From Macrothele yani (Eukaryota; Arthropoda; Arachnida; Araneae; Macrothelidae), in contig CM077001.1 in the NCBI GenBank assembly GCA_039090855.1, forward strand, positions 119,538,922 to 119,602,921: a stretch of DNA of 64,000 bases, written 5' to 3'. Positions 1-10,397 of the stretch are shown here, piece after piece. Both the position numbers and the translations under genes were made by a program. How positions within the stretch are numbered: the stretch's first letter is position 1; every line of letters starts with the position of its first letter. The notes beneath the pieces were generated by a model, which saw only the letters and a list, made by a program, of their open reading frames with translations, had not been told where the DNA came from and did not search any database.

Positions 1-376
1 AGAATCCTATCCCGTGATTGCTAGGAGGAGCAGATAAATCATGAATGGAATACGGGATTACACCATGCAATACAAATTTCGAAGACGGCAATCCGTTTTT
101 TGGTGTAAATATGACAAGGATGGTAAGGATGTAATTAATAGGATGTAAGGATGTAATTAATCTGAAATTTGAGACTTGGTCGTTCTGGGTAGTGTAGTGG
201 TTAGCATACCCGGGCGCTATCTAGGAGACGCGGGTTCGATTCCCACTCCAGGACGACGAAAGTTTCAAGTTTTCGGATATTATCTGACTTACCATCCTTG
301 TCATATTTACACCAAAAAACGGATTGCCATCTTCAAAATTTGTATTGTATGGTGTAATCCCGTATTCCATTCATGA
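1..376 (+). repeat. repeat-A: tRNA-like core flanked by inverted arms
   Basis: A tRNA-like core lies at about 178-258, with an A-box-like TAGTGTAGTGG and a B-box GGTTCGATTCC. It is flanked by inverted arms: about 36-125 is the reverse complement of about 291-376, sharing motifs such as ATACGGGATTACACC and TGGTGTAAATATGACAAGG. Related copies lie at about 19995-20140 and 44535-45312, so this is a dispersed family and not a single tRNA gene. A tRNA-derived origin is inferred from the box motifs. The mobilising machinery is unknown. Confidence 0.7.
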
Positions 377-379
377 CCG

Positions 380-468
380 GAAGCTATTTTTATCAGCTCC
401 TTGATTTGCTCTTAATACAGTTCGTTTACCCTCCTTTTTAAAGCAATAAATATAAATTTTTCCTCGAG

Positions 469-507
<39 letters not shown>

Positions 508-985
508 GCAATGCTTCATGCTTAGCAAAGTGGCTGGTCTTAATAAATCCAAAATATATTTTCGAAAGTTTTGACATCCAGAGTGCTTTTAGCAGCCATT
601 AAATTTATTTCCTTTCTGTTTGTTCGTGTTAGCGGAGTAACTTTATTTTGTTGCAAAACTACAAGTGGGTAAATACTAAGGAAGCAGTCGAGCATCATGG
701 GTTGAAAAGAAATAAGGTTGCATACCTCGTTCAGTGAAGGAGCGGCCGACGCTCTTGCGACAAGAGCCCTTTTCCGAATCGAGAAAGCTGTAAGGAGTGC
801 ATGCCTGTGTGAGTGCATTCCTTGCTCACTATTACTTTGTTCCATTCAGTGTTCAAAAGCAGCCTATTTGTTTCGCTTTTGCTCTCAATGGAATGTTATT
901 CTCGTCGTTTTCTAAACATGAATTCACATTTTATTCATCTTCCGTCCCGAAACCAGCACTTCAGAGAGTTCTTGGAGGGAAGGAA

Positions 986-1024
<39 letters not shown>

Positions 1025-1260
1025 ATGTTTCGACAAACACATAAAAACATATATCTTGAAAAAAACGCTTTACTTGAATTATGGAGAATGTTTCTTCCTT
1101 TACAAAGAAAAGGTTGAAAAGGCACGTGTTTAAAGGAAAGACAAATCTTTTCTCTATGGTATTTTTCAGCTACATTTATTTATTATGAGCATTCACGTAT
1201 TGATTCTATAAAACAACACCTGCAAAACCCATGCTGCTGTAAGACACAAACACTGCATTA
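380..1260. other. non-coding stretch with two (CT)n microsatellites
   Basis: I see no supportable gene here. Two pure CT runs occur at 471-504 and 988-1020. The short open frames crossing them are low complexity and show no conserved domain. Confidence 0.6.
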
Positions 1261-1350
1261 AAAACACCTACTTAATAACTCGTTGGTCCAACTTTTTGTG
1301 CAATCACGGCTCGCAGACGTCTAGGAAGAGATTCTACAAGGTGTTGAACA

Positions 1351-2104
1351 TCCTCCATGCGTAACTTGACCCATGTCCGCTGCATAACTTGACCCATGTA
1401 CATCTTCCATGCGTAACTTGACCCATGTCACCGCATAACTTGACTCATGTACATCTTCCATGCGTAACTTGACCCATGTCGGCCGCATAACTTGACTCAT
1501 GTACATCTTCCATGCGTAACTTGACCCATGTCCGCCGCATAACTTGACTCATGTACATCTTCCATGCGTAACTTGATCCATGTCCACCGCATAACTTGAC
1601 CCATGTACATCTTCCATGCGTAACTTGACCCATGTCCGCCGCATAACTTGACTCATGTACATCTTCCATGCGTAACTTGACCCATGTCCACTGCATAACT
1701 TGACCCATGTACATCTTCCATGCGTAACTTGACCCATGTCCACCACATAACTTGACCCATGTACATCTTCCATGCGTAACTTGACCCATGTCCACCGCAT
1801 AACTTGACCCATGTACATCTTCCATGCATAACTTGACCCATGTCCGCCGCATAACTTGACTCATGAACATCTTCCATGCGTAACTTGACCCATGTCCACT
1901 GCATAACTTGAGCCATGTACATCTTCCATGCGTAACTTGACCCATGTCGGCCGCATAACTTGACTCATGTACATCTTCCATGCGTAACTTGACCCATGTC
2001 CGCCGCATAACTTGACTCATGTACATCTTCCATGCGTAACTTGACCCATGTCCACCGCATAACTTGACCCATGTACATCTTCCATGCGTAACTTGACCCA
2101 TGTC
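1351..2104 (-). repeat. 52-bp minisatellite inside a Tc1 transposase gene
   Basis: The motif CTTCCATGCGTAACTTGACC recurs every 52 bp from about 1452 to 2076, about 14 units in all. Each unit is two half-units that both start TAACTTGACCCATGT. On the minus strand the unit encodes WVKLRMEDVH, which leads straight into the transposase C-terminus (EDVQHLVESLP), so the array grew from transposase coding sequence. Because 52 is not a multiple of three, each unit changes frame, and all three frames stay largely open. Confidence 0.9.
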
Positions 2105-2645
2105 CTTTACGCACATTCCCTGGAGCAGAATCAGCAGTTCTTACTACGTGTTCTAACATATCCCACAGATGTTCAATTGGATTACAGTCAGAGGAGTTTG
2201 GGAGCTAAAGCAACGTAGAGAATACGTTGCCATGTCCCTCCAAGTACTTAGAATCTATGCGAGCCCTATGACACTGTGCGTTGTTCTATCGAAAGATGGC
2301 ACTGTGCTCCGGGTAAACCCGGCTAACAGGTTCCTGTACCGTTCGCCATTCAGTATGTGTGGGATGATGATGGATGGACATAGGGCTTTCTAGGAAAAGC
2401 TCAAAAGCTCCCCAGACCAGAACAGCACCTCCATCGGCTTGTTGAACCCCATCTGTGCAAACAGGGGATAGGGCATCATGTTGTTTACTCCATATGCGAA
2501 CCGGCCCATTAGCATGGTGCGCAACAGGAAATGGAAATCATCACTCCAGACGACCTTCTTACATCTGTCGAGAATCCATTGTCGACGTACCTTGGCCCAT
2601 ATGAGGCGCTGTTTGCGATAACTTTGTGTAATCATGGGTACTCTC

Positions 2646-2885
2646 GTTTGTCTGTGGCTGCGGAACCCCAGGCGATGCAAGATACGGCGCATGGTGCATT
2701 TGAAAATAGGTCGAACTGCACCGCTGTTGTACTCTCTTGGTCTCCGGCTGCGGAACCCCAGGCGATGCAAGATACGGCGCATGGTTCATTTGAAAATAGG
2801 TCGAACTGCACCGCTGTTGTACTCTCCTGGTCTTGGCTGTTTAACCCCAGGCGAAGTAAAGTACTGTTCATGTTGCATGTGGAAA
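2646..2885 (-). repeat. 90-bp tandem repeat of the transposase second helix-turn-helix
   Basis: CTGCGGAACCCCAGGCGATG starts at 2658 and again at 2748, with a more diverged third version ending near 2885. The 90-bp period is exactly 30 codons. On the minus strand it repeats a segment with RRILHRLGFRSRR, which corresponds to the second recognition helix of Tc1 transposases. The first two copies are nearly identical, and the third looks like the original. Confidence 0.85.
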
Positions 2886-3689
2886 TAGGTCGAACAGCCC
2901 CGCTGCTGTGATGGTGGGTGAGTTCGGTGAGCGTTACACGTTGTTGCTGAGATAGCAGTCGTGACACCCGACGCTCACCTCTAGGTTCAACAGTGCATGT
3001 CTGACCAATGTGAGCCCTTTTGCTTGATATCTGTGCATGGTTAATCCAAACCTGGTACACCCTTGATACAGTAGTACCGGAACAGCCAACACGTGCAGCT
3101 GTTTCCAAAATACTGGTACCAGCCCTCCGGGCTCCAACTATATGGGTGCGGTCAAATTAGCTTACTTCGCCACGTTTACTTATTACTGGCAAACGTTAAT
3201 TGATTACGTGCAGAGGGTATGTGTGCACAATTTATAGTAGCCTCACGTGACATTGATATCACGTGGTACTTCGTCATCGCTCCTAATATGTAAAACGGGG
3301 AATGTTCTTAGTGCAAAGCTAACTCAGTGTTGATGCTATTAGTCAAACGGACAATGACGCAGTGATAAGTCTGCTGATATGCAACAACATGCGATTAAAG
3401 AAATACTTTTTAAACACGTAAGCCTGCTTTTTTTTAAATAACGGTGAGATATTTCGGAGAAAAAGCGATAAAAAGAATATGGTATATCGTGCCATGTGTT
3501 GATCATCTGGACTATTGCCGGAATATGAGTTGAAGCAATCCTTAGACATTTTTCTAAATAAACACCGTTCTTAAAATGCAGAAACTCCCTTTCTTTGAAA
3601 GAACGTCTGCTTATCGGGCTGTCTATAACTGTTCAGATGGGCGATGAAGCAATCTCAAAAACATTCTCTACAGAACGATCGCGTAGTTG

Positions 3690-3857
3690 CGTTTTATTTT
3701 TTTATTTTTTCATTCTACCGTTTAACGACCATCGTGAGCAGCCCAGTGGGCTATAAGCAGCAGTGGCCCGTCTATGCCCTGCCGGGATTCGAGTCCGATT
3801 CCATTTGAGCGAATGGTGAGAAGCCAATGCTTAGCCCACTGGGCCACCGAGGCGGAT
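3690..3857 (-). mobile_element. SINE-1 copy, old and diverged
   Basis: Read on the minus strand, it starts CCTCGGTGGCCCAGTGGGCT (A-box region), has a degenerate B box, then the body ending in GTTAAACGG and an A-rich tail (T-rich on the plus strand at 3693-3712). It matches the layout of the other SINE-1 copies in the window but is much more mutated. Confidence 0.75.
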
Positions 3858-3941
3858 TCTTTATTTGTGACTTAATGTTCTGCATCTTTCAGAAAATATG
3901 TTAATACATACGCTGCTATTAAAATTACTTTGTTTTTTAAT

Positions 3942-4455
3942 CATCCAGTGAGCATCAGATGTTTCGCAATCATCTAATAAGTATCACATGTCATGAAAAT
4001 ATTCAGTGAGCATCAGATATCTTTCAGTGATCCAATGATCATCAGATATATTTCAGTGATCCAATGATAATCAGATGTTTTTCAATCATCTACTGAGCAA
4101 CAGATGTCTTTCAATCATCCAATGAACATCAAATGACTTTCAATCATACAGTGCGCATCAGATGTCTTGCAATCATCCAGTGAGCATGAGATGTCTTACA
4201 CTTATCCAATGAGCATCAGATGTCTTGCAACCATCCAGTGAGCAATAGATGTCTTTCAATCATCTAATGAGCATCAGATGTCTTGCAATCACCAGATGAG
4301 CATCAGATGTCCTGCAATCATCGAATAAGCGTCAGATGTCTTTTAGTCATCCAATGAGCATCAGATGTCTTGTACTCATCCCGTGAGCAACAGATGTCTT
4401 GCAATAACCAATGAGCGTCAGATGTCTTGCAATCATCCAATGAGTATCACCTCTT
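3942..4455 (+). repeat. degenerate 29-30 bp minisatellite
   Basis: About 17 imperfect units of the type TCATCCAATGAGCATCAGAT followed by GTCTTGCAA. The units vary in length and sequence, which suggests an old array. No coding sense is apparent. Confidence 0.85.
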
Positions 4456-4539
4456 CCCTACGATAGGTACATTTGCCATCGTCACGTAAATTGTTCACTC
4501 CAACACCTAAGATGTCATATAAGCGAGGTGTGCTGTATA

Positions 4540-5470
4540 AATTAAGCGGAACACCTTATCAGTTAGGGTTCAGTTAAAAGTGTGATTGCACCAAAGGAGT
4601 GCTCTAAGAGAGTATGAACGTAGCACAAAGATTGGTTCGAGGCGTGCTGTTTCGAGTATCTCTAAACCGGCTGGTGTACAGTGCAATTTCCAGCAACTGG
4701 TGATCCTATGCACGAAAACAGATGAGACTGACGAGAATGGTGCAAACTAACAGACGGGTCAAAGAAAACCAGGCAAATAGTTGCAGAAAATTAGTGTGAC
4801 GAAATTCATCTTCGAAGTCACCACGAATGGGTTACAACAGACAGCATTAGCACTCGGCATGGTCGATTGCCAATGTTGTCAGCGTAGAACACAATAAAGC
4901 GCCTCCAGTGGACGTGGCAGTATCGACGCCGGAACGATGAAGACAGAAAACAGGTCCCCTGTAGACGCAACATGCGTGTGGCAGGATCCAGATTTGGCGC
5001 AAGCAACGTAAGAGTCATAGGAGCCATCCTGTCAATTATCAAAAGCACAGACCGGTGGCTGAGATATGCTGATTTACAGAAGGTTTTTCTGGCTAGCATT
5101 AGGCTCCTTGATACCCATCGAAAGACATCTGAACATCGTTGCTGACAAAATTCTTCTCTTCGCGGACACGATTTATCCTCAAGCAGTTGGATACGTCCAG
5201 CAAAGATAACGATCCCGCTTTCCAGGCTTACATCGTCGCCCAGTGGCTTCAGAAATTGCTTCAATTGCGTGTACAATCCACGATTAAAACCCTATCGAGT
5301 TTCTCTGGGATGAAATGGAGACTGTGCGGCTGTCAAATGTTTAGCAACTGCGCAACTCAGTCATATTCAACATGCCTGTACGACGCAAGCACTTACTGGT
5401 ACGTTCCCTACCCCGATAAATTTAGGCTGTCAGAGAGCGTCTCAACACTAGATAGGACTGTCTAATAAAC
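4540..5470 (+). pseudogene. heavily decayed Tc1-like transposase
   Basis: In different plus-strand frames one can read MAPKECSK near 4590 (start), NDPAFQAYIVAQWLQ near 5205-5250 (around the second catalytic Asp), and NPIEFLWDEMET near 5290-5320 (the catalytic-Glu motif). The order and spacing match a Tc1 transposase. There are many stops and frameshifts. The antisense open frame at 4818-5276 is a shadow of this. Confidence 0.75.
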
Positions 5471-5639
5471 TGACATCTCAGTGTATCTATTTTTCTCTCC
5501 AGTGTCTCAAAATGGAAATAGGAGAATAACTATAGCCCTTGCAGTAATCGTGATGGTCGTACACCCTGAAACATAAACAAACAAGTTAGTGAAATCATGC
5601 AATGCATTGATTATGATACGCTTTCCAACATACCCGAAA

Positions 5640-6095
5640 TCATTACTCAAGTTATGAGGATAATGGCTGTATAATAAATCTCTCTCCTATGACCTGCCCT
5701 TTGACCCCATTTCGATTATATTCAACAGAACTGGTTCAGTATACCTCCGGAACACCGTCATAGAGTTTTGTCGCAATCGCAGCATTTTTACGTAAGTTCT
5801 TATGACGATAAGGGCAATGGAATGGATCCAGCTCCTATGTACTGACTTTTGATCCCATTTCGTCCATTTTCAATAAGGTTCGTCCCCAGGTGGTCCTCTA
5901 GGACATACTAAACTTTCATCGAAGTTGAACCATATTTAAGCAAGTTATGACGCATAAGGGCAATGGAATGCATTCCGCTCCTATGTCCTGACCTTGACCC
6001 CACTTCACCAATTTTCAATAGGGTTCGTTCTCAGGTGATTCTCTATCATATACTAAAATTTCATCGCAATCGAACCATTTTTATGCGAGTTATCG
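5640..6095 (+). repeat. three diverged tandem units of about 146 bp
   Basis: Related segments begin near 5661, 5808 and 5954. Each contains a purine-rich GGGCAATGGAATG, a CTCCTATG..CTGACC block, a TTGACCCCATTTC-like block and a TCGCAATCGAACCATTTTT-like block. The last unit runs into AGTTATCGTGCGGACAGACG. Multi-copy units of this kind occur in some invertebrate nonautonomous elements, but I cannot assign a class. Confidence 0.65.
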
Positions 6096-6252
6096 TGCGG
6101 ACAGACGGACAAAGCTGGAGGATATACGCTTCTTCAACCTACGATTGGACACCGTAAAAAAGAGAACAAGAGGCGAAAATGAACAACTCAGACTTAGACC
6201 CTGAACGCATGTCATCAAGTGACGCAATTGCCATTGCACGGCGAACGCTATA

Positions 6253-7809
6253 CAGTAGCGAACAAAAGTATTTGGCGAAACACTTTTTCGACGATAATTT
6301 TTTTCTGCTGGACCAAATCGGGTCATTTTGGGATATGATATGTGTTGATTCGTGGGTTACAATGCCGCGTAGTTTGTATTTCGCTCAGAGCGAATTTGTC
6401 TTTCGAAATGGGCCATATTCAAGAGTCGTCAATTATTATCCATTTGTTTGCTGCATGTATTAATGCTTTTCTTGTGATTTTTGTGGGTTTTCTGATGTGT
6501 AGTGTGATAATAAATCAATCTTAGGTTTTCAGAAATGGGTAAAAAGGCGGAGATCCCTGTTGGAGCTCGCCAGGCGGCCGTGAACATGATGGAATTCGGA
6601 ATGCACGTCACCGAAATTTCGAAGTCCTGAAGATCCGACACCGGTTCATTTCAGCTATCCTGCAACGTTATAAGAAGACTGTGACGGTCGAGAACAGTCC
6701 GCGATGTGGTAAGCCTCGTTCCACTACGTTGCGTCAGGATAGACGCATCCTCCGCCGATCTCGGGCTGATCCCATCTTGACTGCTGTGGACATCGCCACC
6801 GAATTCCGCGACAGCGACGACCTGAACGTCAGCCAAATGACCATCTCCCGTCGTCTCATTGCTGGTGGATTGAATGGAAGACGCCCCGCCAAGAAACCAG
6901 TCATCTGAGTAAATAATTGACAAGCCAGAGTCGCGTTCACGCGCCTTCATCGACACTGGACAGCGGCGGACTGGAATAAGGTGCTTTTCACCGACGAGAG
7001 CAAGTTCACCTTGTTCGGAAGTGATGGCATCCGATACGTACGACGTCCGTGTGGCCAGAGATTCAACCCCCAGTTCATTCAGCCGAATGTCAAGCACGGA
7101 GGAGGATCGCTCATCATTTACGGCGCCTTCTCTCGCAATGGAATGGGCCCCATCATCAAGACTGACGGAATAGCTACCGGCCAGAACTACACGAACATGC
7201 TCATCAACGATGTCTTCCCATGGGAAAACCAGAACATGCCACCCGGATGGATCAACGACCCGAAGCACACCTCCAGAGTAGCGAAGACAGCTTTCCAGAA
7301 GCAACAGGCTACACTTCTAGACTGGCCAAGCCAATCTCCAGACCTCAACCCCATCGCGCACATGTAGGAGGAGCTGGAGAGACGATGTGCGAAGAAAACC
7401 TGCCGGAATAGGGCCCAGAAGTTTGACCAGCTGTCTGCAGAATGGGCGCGAATTCCGCAGGTCACCGTCGAGAAGCTAGTGGACTCGATGCCGGCCCGTT
7501 GTGCAGCTGTTATTAAGTCTCGTGGTTATCCCACTAAGTATTAGTTATTGTTTTGTCGTTTTCTCGTACTTGTTTTCTGTTATCGTTGCATTAAATGAAT
7601 GTGATACACACCTACTTTGTTGGTCAATTTGTATGATCTTTGCGATTAAGCTCGGTACCTGATCTGTATTAAGGTTTCCGATCCATCTGCATATGGGTCA
7701 TGTTTACAACTGAATAACACATATCATATCCCAAAATGACCCGATTTAGTCCAGCAGAAAAAATATTGTGGTCGAAAAGTGCTTCGCCAAATACTTATGT
7801 TCGCTACTG
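6253..7809 (+). mobile_element. complete Tc1-family element, TIRs and TA target duplication
   Basis: The left TIR begins CAGTAGCGAACAAAAGTATT at 6253 and extends to about 6345. The right TIR (about 7717-7809) is its near-perfect reverse complement, about 93 bp long. TA dinucleotides flank both ends (6251-6252 and 7810-7811), as expected for Tc1 insertion. The 1557-bp length fits a Tc1 element. The transposase inside is broken, so the copy could move only with help from another source. Confidence 0.93.
6535..7544 (+). pseudogene. Tc1 transposase, inactivated
   Basis: Starts MGKKAEIPVGARQAAVN, with a two-part helix-turn-helix region to about 6900, then the DDE domain: TDESKFTLFGSDG (first Asp at 6993-6995), VKHGGGSLIIYG, NDPKHTS, and WPSQSPDLNPI near 7340. 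It ends RCAAVIKSRGYPTKY and stop at 7542-7544. The resemblance to the founding Tc1 group is strong. Defects: a frameshift near 6625, stops near 6906-6920 and at 7365-7367, a short deletion before NDPKH that removes the usual FQQD with the second catalytic Asp, and Ala in place of the catalytic Glu (NPIAHM). About 336 codons, normal for the family. Confidence 0.92.
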
Positions 7810-7811
7810 TA

Positions 7812-8840
7812 AATGTCAGTGAAAATGCAAAATGCGTGATATCAATAGTACCAACATAACTAAATGGCGAATTTGTTTTTATTAGGTATTGCCTGTTTCC
7901 GTCAATATTTGTCTGATTAATAACATCTAGATATGAGACATATGAAATTGTCTGGAAATTCGCTTGAGCTTCGTTGTAACTCCTGACGTGAATCGTTTAA
8001 GTGGCACAAAAATAATCTGCTCTTTATCAGCAATTTCTTTTATTTTTAAGCAGAAGAGGAAATGCAGTCAACCTGAGAATGCAGGTCATCTGAAGTCTTT
8101 AATATCCATCCTTCCGTTGTACTATATGCTAATATGCGTTCTGTCAAGATCTCGGAGGAAAACCAGAAGTTAATAAAGTTCTATTATATTCTCCGCAAGA
8201 ATGCTTTCAGAAAATTATTTGAAAAAATTACACTTATAATGAATTTTCAATATAAAGGTTGAGATGGGAAGATTTCTGTTTTTTGTTTTTTTTTTGTTTT
8301 ACGTAACGATTAAGAGCAAGCTGCGAAGGGGATTGCTTTTTCTAAGAAAAAGAGTATGTAGTGATTTGCGGGTGATGATTAAGAATGTACGGCATAGTTT
8401 ATCGCTCTCCGTATTTGATATGCGCAAAAAAAAAACAACCCCGTTTTGCCTCTATCTATTGCTTTTTCATTTTCCTGAAAAATTTCTAATAACTGCATGC
8501 ATTATTCTCTAAGGTATCTTTTTTCATATTTTCGAAGAATTAATCTCTAAAAGCAAAGCACTGAAGATGATTTTTTTAATGATGTGAGGTTTTTACCTCT
8601 TCCATTATCACCCCAAAAGTTATCTATTTCATATTAAGCTGAAGACACAGTGGTGAACATCCAGCTGCCAAAACTATTCTATTCAAAAGCAATTTTAAAC
8701 CGAATTATAGGATTAACTAGTTTTTAATAAATCCAAGGACCAGTTCTTTAAAAAAGTATCACTCGGTGTATTTCGACTACTTTTTTTTCCGATGCTTGAC
8801 AATTCGTCAAACTAATTGCTTTTTCCCTCAAAAAAGATTG
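7812..8840. other. AT-rich stretch without recognisable genes
   Basis: The short open frames are AT-rich and lysine/phenylalanine-biased, with no conserved motif. I see no repeat structure or RNA gene. Confidence 0.5.
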
Positions 8841-8963
8841 AGGAAGCTGGGAATCGCAAATAACCTACTCGAAACATATTTGCCTTCTGAAGCAGTTTTT
8901 AAAACTGCTAAGTTATTAAACTCATTTCTTTCAAGGGACTAGTTTGAAATCAATTCATATTAT
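8841..8963 (+). pseudogene. possible upstream fragment of the Penelope-like element
   Basis: A plus-strand frame reads RLRKLGIANNLLETYLPSEA and continues to within a few bases of the left TIR of the Tc1 at 8966, with one stop near 8938. It looks coding-like and could be the 5' continuation of the reverse transcriptase gene that resumes at 14085, with the Tc1 nest inserted between. This rests on reading frame and position only. Confidence 0.4.
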
Positions 8964-8982
8964 ACACTGAAGTTGCAAATAA

Positions 8983-9990
8983 TTAGGAACACCTACGTGT
9001 TGGGCCATTCTTGGCTTTTAGAACAGAGACTATTTCATGTGGCGTGGATTCAACGACAAGATGGTTCCGTTCTACAGGTATGTTCAGTAAAGACGGTGTG
9101 ATTGCGTTCGTCAATTGCCCAATGTTTCCTGGATCTCTATTGCGCATGCCTGTCTCAATTTCATCCCGCAGGTGCTCAAGTGGGTTCAGATCTGGGTACT
9201 GTGTGAGTCGTTTTAAAACTTTAACGTCACTGTTGTTCTGAAACCTCTGCGTGACAATCCGAGCCTGGTGGCATAGCGCAGAATCCCACTGTAAGTAGCC
9301 CTCTTCATCCGCAATTTCATCCCGCATGTGCTCAAGTGTGATGAGATCTGGGTACTGTGTGTGACATTTTATAACTTTGAAGTCACTGTTCTCCAGAAAC
9401 CTCTGCGTGATGAGTCGAGTGGCATGGCACATAATCCCACTAGAAGTAGCCTTCTCCATCAGGAATTTCATCAACAGGTGCTCAAGTGTGTTAAGATCTG
9501 CGTGCTGTGTGCGACTTTTTAACACTTTTAAGTCACTGTTGTTCTCCTCAAACAGCTGCGTGACGATCCGTGCCTGGGGGCATAACGCATTATCCTGCTG
9601 GAAGTAGCCCTCTCCATCGGGAATTTTATCTCACAGGTGCTCAAGTGGCTTAAGATCTGGGCACTGCGTGGGACATTGTAGCACTTTGAAGTCACCGTTC
9701 TCCTGAGACCTCTACATGACGATCCGAGCCTGGTGCCATGACGCATATTCCCGCTGGAAGTAGCCCTCTCCCTGCAAACAAACCCCAGACCATCACCACC
9801 TCCACCAGCTTCTGCAGTTGACGCTAGGCAGGTGGGATGCACCCATTCGTGCAGCTATCTTTATGCTTTGGCCCTCCCATCGTATGTATTAACTGACAGT
9901 GAGATTCATCGGCTCAAGCAATGTTCTTCAAAGGTCCAGTTTTGATGCTCCCATGCCCACTGCAGAATAATTTTGTTTTGTTTTGGGGTT
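8983..9990 (-). pseudogene. Tc1-like transposase with repeated catalytic segment
   Basis: On the minus strand the C-terminus (NIPVERNHLVVESTPHEI then KAKNGPTRR) is at 8983-9100. Above it, a segment carrying CHQARIVTQRF and YPDLNPLEHLRDEI, which spans the second and third catalytic positions, occurs four to five times in tandem. Further upstream there is a GGGGDGLGF-like stretch (the conserved glycine loop) near 9800 and WTFEEHCLS near 9930. The frame is lost in several places. N-terminal sequence is missing or displaced because a TRIM-t element starts at 10018. Confidence 0.85.
9171..9780 (-). repeat. 150-159 bp tandem amplification of a transposase catalytic region
   Basis: GGTGCTCAAG or a variant recurs at 9171, 9327, 9477 and 9636, so spacings are 156, 150 and 159 bp, with a fifth partial unit to about 9780. 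Each unit encodes the segment from the second catalytic Asp context to the DLNPLEHL motif on the minus strand. Spacings are all multiples of three, so the repeat was in frame when formed. Divergence between units is considerable. Confidence 0.85.
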
Positions 9991-10207
9991 TTAGCAAAGA
10001 CGAATGGTACACGAAGTTGTGCCGTGCCACTGAGGCGACAAAAGAGTTGCAGCGGTAAATCAACGTCGGTGTAGTTCAGTTGAGAGAATGGCTGGCTCCG
10101 GAGCTAGTTGACTTGAGTTCGAATTCCACTAGAGGCAAAAAGAATTAATTTTCACATTGGCGCCCGAACGTATAAATGAATCCCCTGGCTTTGAGGTTCG
10201 GGAAAAT

Positions 10208-10227
10208 TCTGGGATGGTTCTCCCAGA
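10208..10227 (+). promoter_or_regulatory. TRIM-t internal hairpin, copy A
   Basis: TCTGGGA at 10208 pairs with TCCCAGA at 10221 around a 6-base loop. It lies about 40 bases downstream of the primer-binding site. The equivalent position in the other TRIM-t copies also folds, with different but complementary stem bases. Confidence 0.55.
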
Positions 10228-10397
10228 CATTGTCCGAAATTAATGTATAATTCCTTCTTTTACAACAAGCTACAATATGTGGACAAGAGTGACTGAAGAT
10301 CCCGACGCGGACGCAATGCTGTACTATTGCAGCATATATGTGTTCAATAAGGTATAGTAACGGCAACGGAAGTACGCTCATATCAGTCGTTGATAAA

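Larger units (their letters stand above)
1272..3170 (-). pseudogene. Tc1-like transposase pseudogene with two internal array expansions
   Basis: Read on the minus strand, the N-terminal helix-turn-helix (ETAARVGCSGTTVSRVYQVW) is at about 3050-3108. A second helix-turn-helix segment around 2640-2900 is present in three tandem versions. A catalytic-domain start (VVWSDDFHF) is near 2550, and the DLNPIEHLWD-type motif, here CNPIEHLWDML, is near 2170. The C-terminal end (VESLPRRLRAVIAQKVGPTSY then stop) reaches 1272. Between the last two, the reading frame is replaced by about 14 copies of a 52-bp unit (1351-2104). A normal Tc1 transposase is about 340 codons; this one is far longer and shifted in frame, so it is dead. 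Terminal inverted repeats were not located with confidence. Confidence 0.85.

Noticed and set aside
178..258. A genuine tRNA gene
   Set aside because: Part of a repeated family with long conserved flanks; the acceptor stem is poor.
371..1117. Several overlapping open frames on both strands around the CT microsatellites
   Set aside because: They depend on the low-complexity CT runs and show no domain, codon bias or conserved motif.
4818..5276. 152-codon minus-strand frame
   Set aside because: Antisense shadow of the decayed plus-strand Tc1 transposase, whose motifs can be read in order on the other strand.
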